NCBI GenBank assembly: GCA_014804185.1
Contig: JAAVAG010000009.1
Location: forward strand, 1-8,433
DNA length: 8,433 nt
Source: Lachnospiraceae bacterium
Lineage (GTDB): Bacteria > Bacillota > Clostridia > Lachnospirales > Lachnospiraceae
Direction: 5' to 3'
Shown: positions 7,439 through 8,433 of the stretch, one piece after another
How positions within the stretch are numbered: position 1 is the stretch's first letter
Layout: each line of letters opens with the position of its first letter
Notes under the pieces: model-generated
The model's database searches: none
What the model saw: the letters and a program-made list of their open reading frames with translations, nothing else
What the model was told of the DNA's origin: nothing
Made by a program: the position numbers and the translations under genes

Positions 7439-7444
7439 ATTATA
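7439..7444 (-). promoter_or_regulatory. Possible -10 element nested at the terminator
   Basis: The minus strand has a perfect TATAAT at 7444-7439, directly before the terminator hairpin. No -35 of quality stands 16-18 bp upstream; the nearest, CTGACA, is only 12 bp away. If used, transcription would begin near 7432, inside the first arm. That would remove the outer stem and let the transcript escape termination. This is a weak call. Confidence 0.25.
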
Positions 7445-7465
7445 TCCATCAGAAAGTGTCAGTCT

Positions 7466-7516
7466 TTAAAAGATGGACAAAACGGCATTTGATTTTATCA
7501 GTCTGTTTTCTGTCAT
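7466..7516 (-). CDS. 16-residue leader ORF upstream of the lactonase operon
   Basis: The minus strand reads MTENRLIKSNAVLSIF and stops with TAA at 7468-7466. AGGTGG stands five bases before the ATG, in the context GCGAGGTGGACAAA, which is better than the site of some full genes here. It begins about 30 nt after the predicted start of the promoter at 7552-7580 and ends 29 nt before the terminator stem. Its position fits a leader peptide whose translation alters downstream RNA folding. There is no run of one amino acid, so classical amino-acid attenuation is not indicated. Expression of so short an ORF is inferred only from its ribosome site and position. Confidence 0.45.
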   Translation of the reverse strand: MTENRLIKSNAVLSIF

Positions 7517-7528
7517 TTTGTCCACCTC
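7470..7528 (-). promoter_or_regulatory. Hairpin that can hide the leader ORF ribosome site
   Basis: In the minus-strand RNA, UGGACAAAA (7524-7516) pairs perfectly with UUUUGUCCA (7482-7474). Pairing continues outward through the AGG of the Shine-Dalgarno with G-U pairs (7528-7525 with 7473-7470) and inward by two more pairs. The stem of about 15 bp would enclose both the ribosome site and the ATG of the 16-codon ORF. The loop carries CTGATAAAATCA (7501-7490), which is complementary to the terminator's upper stem and loop. Confidence 0.5.
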
Positions 7529-7551
7529 GCTTTCTAAATTGAATTTTATAC

Positions 7552-7580
7552 ATTGTAGCACATCTGCCCACGGTGCGCAA
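7552..7580 (-). promoter_or_regulatory. Promoter of the lactonase-GH127 operon leader
   Basis: The minus strand has TTGCGC (7580-7575), a 17-bp spacer and TACAAT (7557-7552), with TGC immediately before the -10 forming a TGn extension. The predicted start is near 7545, giving a leader of roughly 165 nt to the lactonase ATG. A nearby perfect TTGACA at 7591-7586 is 28 bp from this -10 and is probably not used with it. The promoter begins 22 nt after the mannosidase stop. Confidence 0.6.
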
Positions 7581-7602
7581 GTCCCTGTCAACAGCATTAA
7601 AA

Positions 7603-8433
7603 TCAATAACTGACTTTCAATGTTTTGATCTCAAAGGGGCCAAATTCCAGCGTCAACTGCCGGACGGCGCCATATTCCTGCTGTACTTCCTCCAGCATGT
7701 TGGTCAGCGCAAGTCCTTTTACCGGAACGCCGAAGTGCAGGGATACCGTATCCGCCGCACCCTCGGCCTCATACAGCCGCAGGATAAATCCTCTCTCCAA
7801 GGCCTCTCCCTCCGTGCGTTCAAGGGGTTTCACGGTTTCCACAATCACATGGTCCGTTCCCAGGCTCAGCAGGCTCTCCATAGGCAGGCTGCCCTCCACA
7901 ATCAGCGGTTTTTCATTCAGCCGGTAAGCAGGCTGAATCACATTGGCCGCGGACAGGCTTCCCATATGAGGAAGAAACGCATAGGTACATTCATGAATCC
8001 CTTTATCTCCTCTGAAGTCGGGCATACAGCCCCCCTTGTGCAGCGACAGGCGCATCTGTCCGTCCTGTACACTGATCCCATATTTACAGTCATTCAATAC
8101 TGCCGCTCCGTAGCGGGTATCCGACAGATCCGTGTATTTGTGGTTGGATACCTCAAACTTTGCCTTTTCAATCTCCGTATTGCGGTTTGTCACCCGGCGG
8201 ATATAGCCAAACTGCACTTCCTGGCTGGCATAATCCGTATGGATCGTCGTATCGAAAGCGGTCTTTAAAAAGCGATGTTCGTCCTGCCAGTCCATTCTGG
8301 TCTCGAAAATCACCTCCGGCGAGTCCGCATGGAAAATCATATCCTGCTCCAGTGTGGATTTCGCACTCAGGCGGTAGCGGCTGCGGATCCTGAATTCCAC
8401 CGGTCCGTCGGCGGCCACCTCTCTGGACAGAAG
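7603..8433 (-). CDS. GH38-family alpha-mannosidase, C-terminal part (gene continues past the right edge)
   Basis: The frame is open from the window edge (8433) to TGA at 7605-7603, about 276 codons. A GTG at 8418 is only the first start-like codon; the frame continues upstream of it with no stop, so the gene begins outside. The sequence matches the C-terminal beta-rich domain of GH38 alpha-mannosidases. Motifs in order are ETRMDWQDEHRFLKTAF, QEVQFGYIRR, FEVSNHKYTDLSDTRYGAAVLNDCKYG split across successive strands, then MRLSLHKGG, DFRGDKGIHECTYAFLPH, and a closing sandwich ending in LEFGPFEIKTLKVSY. Family members remove alpha-mannosyl residues and are usually 850-1050 residues, so the catalytic N-terminal domain lies outside. 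The enzyme is normally cytoplasmic in Firmicutes, acting on imported oligosaccharides. I see no terminator directly after it; the first one downstream is at 7401-7437, so its transcript may run through the leader. Confidence 0.9.
   Translation of the reverse strand, partial: LLSREVAADGPVEFRIRSRYRLSAKSTLEQDMIFHADSPEVIFETRMDWQDEHRFLKTAFDTTIHTDYASQEVQFGYIRRVTNRNTEIEKAKFEVSNHKYTDLSDTRYGAAVLNDCKYGISVQDGQMRLSLHKGGCMPDFRGDKGIHECTYAFLPHMGSLSAANVIQPAYRLNEKPLIVEGSLPMESLLSLGTDHVIVETVKPLERTEGEALERGFILRLYEAEGAADTVSLHFGVPVKGLALTNMLEEVQQEYGAVRQLTLEFGPFEIKTLKVSY

Noticed and set aside
7474..7524. Short insertion-sequence remnant bounded by TGGACAAAA/TTTTGTCCA inverted repeats
   Set aside because: The ends resemble motifs I associate loosely with some transposon termini, but there are no flanking direct repeats or transposase traces. 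The same bases form a ribosome site and a hairpin, so a leader structure explains them better.
7401..7545. T-box riboswitch in the lactonase leader
   Set aside because: The leader is only about 165 nt, there is no specifier-loop architecture, and the GGTGGAC stretch lacks the rest of the T-box consensus. The downstream genes are not aminoacyl-tRNA or amino-acid genes.
7586..7591. TTGACA as the -35 for the leader promoter
   Set aside because: It is 28 bp from the TACAAT element, and nothing like a -10 stands 16-18 bp downstream. TTGCGC at 7580-7575 has the correct 17-bp spacing.
1..8433. CRISPR arrays, tRNA or rRNA genes, complete insertion sequences
   Set aside because: I found no regularly spaced repeats, no cloverleaf-like segments and no transposase motifs on either strand.

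Overview
The window reads as a piece of a carbohydrate-degradation locus from a gut-type Firmicute, most likely a Lachnospiraceae-like clostridium. This is inferred from the moderate GC content, strong AGGAGG-type ribosome sites, sigma-A-like promoters with TGn extended -10 elements, and protein families typical of that group. No rRNA or other phylogenetic marker is present, so the assignment is soft. Every convincing gene lies on the minus strand and is read from high to low coordinates. The long plus-strand frames are antisense shadows.

In transcription order, the window opens inside the C-terminal part of a GH38-type alpha-mannosidase (8433 down to 7603). A 225-nt gene-free interval follows (7602-7378). 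It holds a promoter (TTGCGC-17-TACAAT), a 16-codon ORF with a strong Shine-Dalgarno that can be buried in a hairpin, and an intrinsic terminator ending 23 nt before the next start codon. The terminator's upper stem and loop are complementary over 12 nt to a segment inside the small ORF. This looks like a regulated leader and is the most unusual non-coding structure here.

Behind the leader lie three tightly packed genes with 9- and 15-nt gaps. They encode a lactonase-family beta-propeller (6-phosphogluconolactonase-like), a GH127/DUF1680-type enzyme with an intact CGCC metal/nucleophile motif, and an 811-residue protein. The large protein has a deacetylase/glycosidase-barrel-like N-terminus and a chitobiase-type C-terminal domain. 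None has an evident signal peptide, so the three, with the mannosidase, probably act in the cytoplasm on imported oligosaccharides. The 811-residue protein is the best candidate for an undescribed activity.

A MATE-family efflux transporter (1714-332) follows with its own likely promoter overlapping the stop codon of the 811-residue gene. Beyond it is a promoter with an operator-like palindrome placed over its start site. Below that is an N-terminally truncated esterase fragment (about 232-1) that keeps its GCSMGG nucleophile elbow but has a stop codon directly upstream and no credible start. This suggests a past rearrangement at the left edge.
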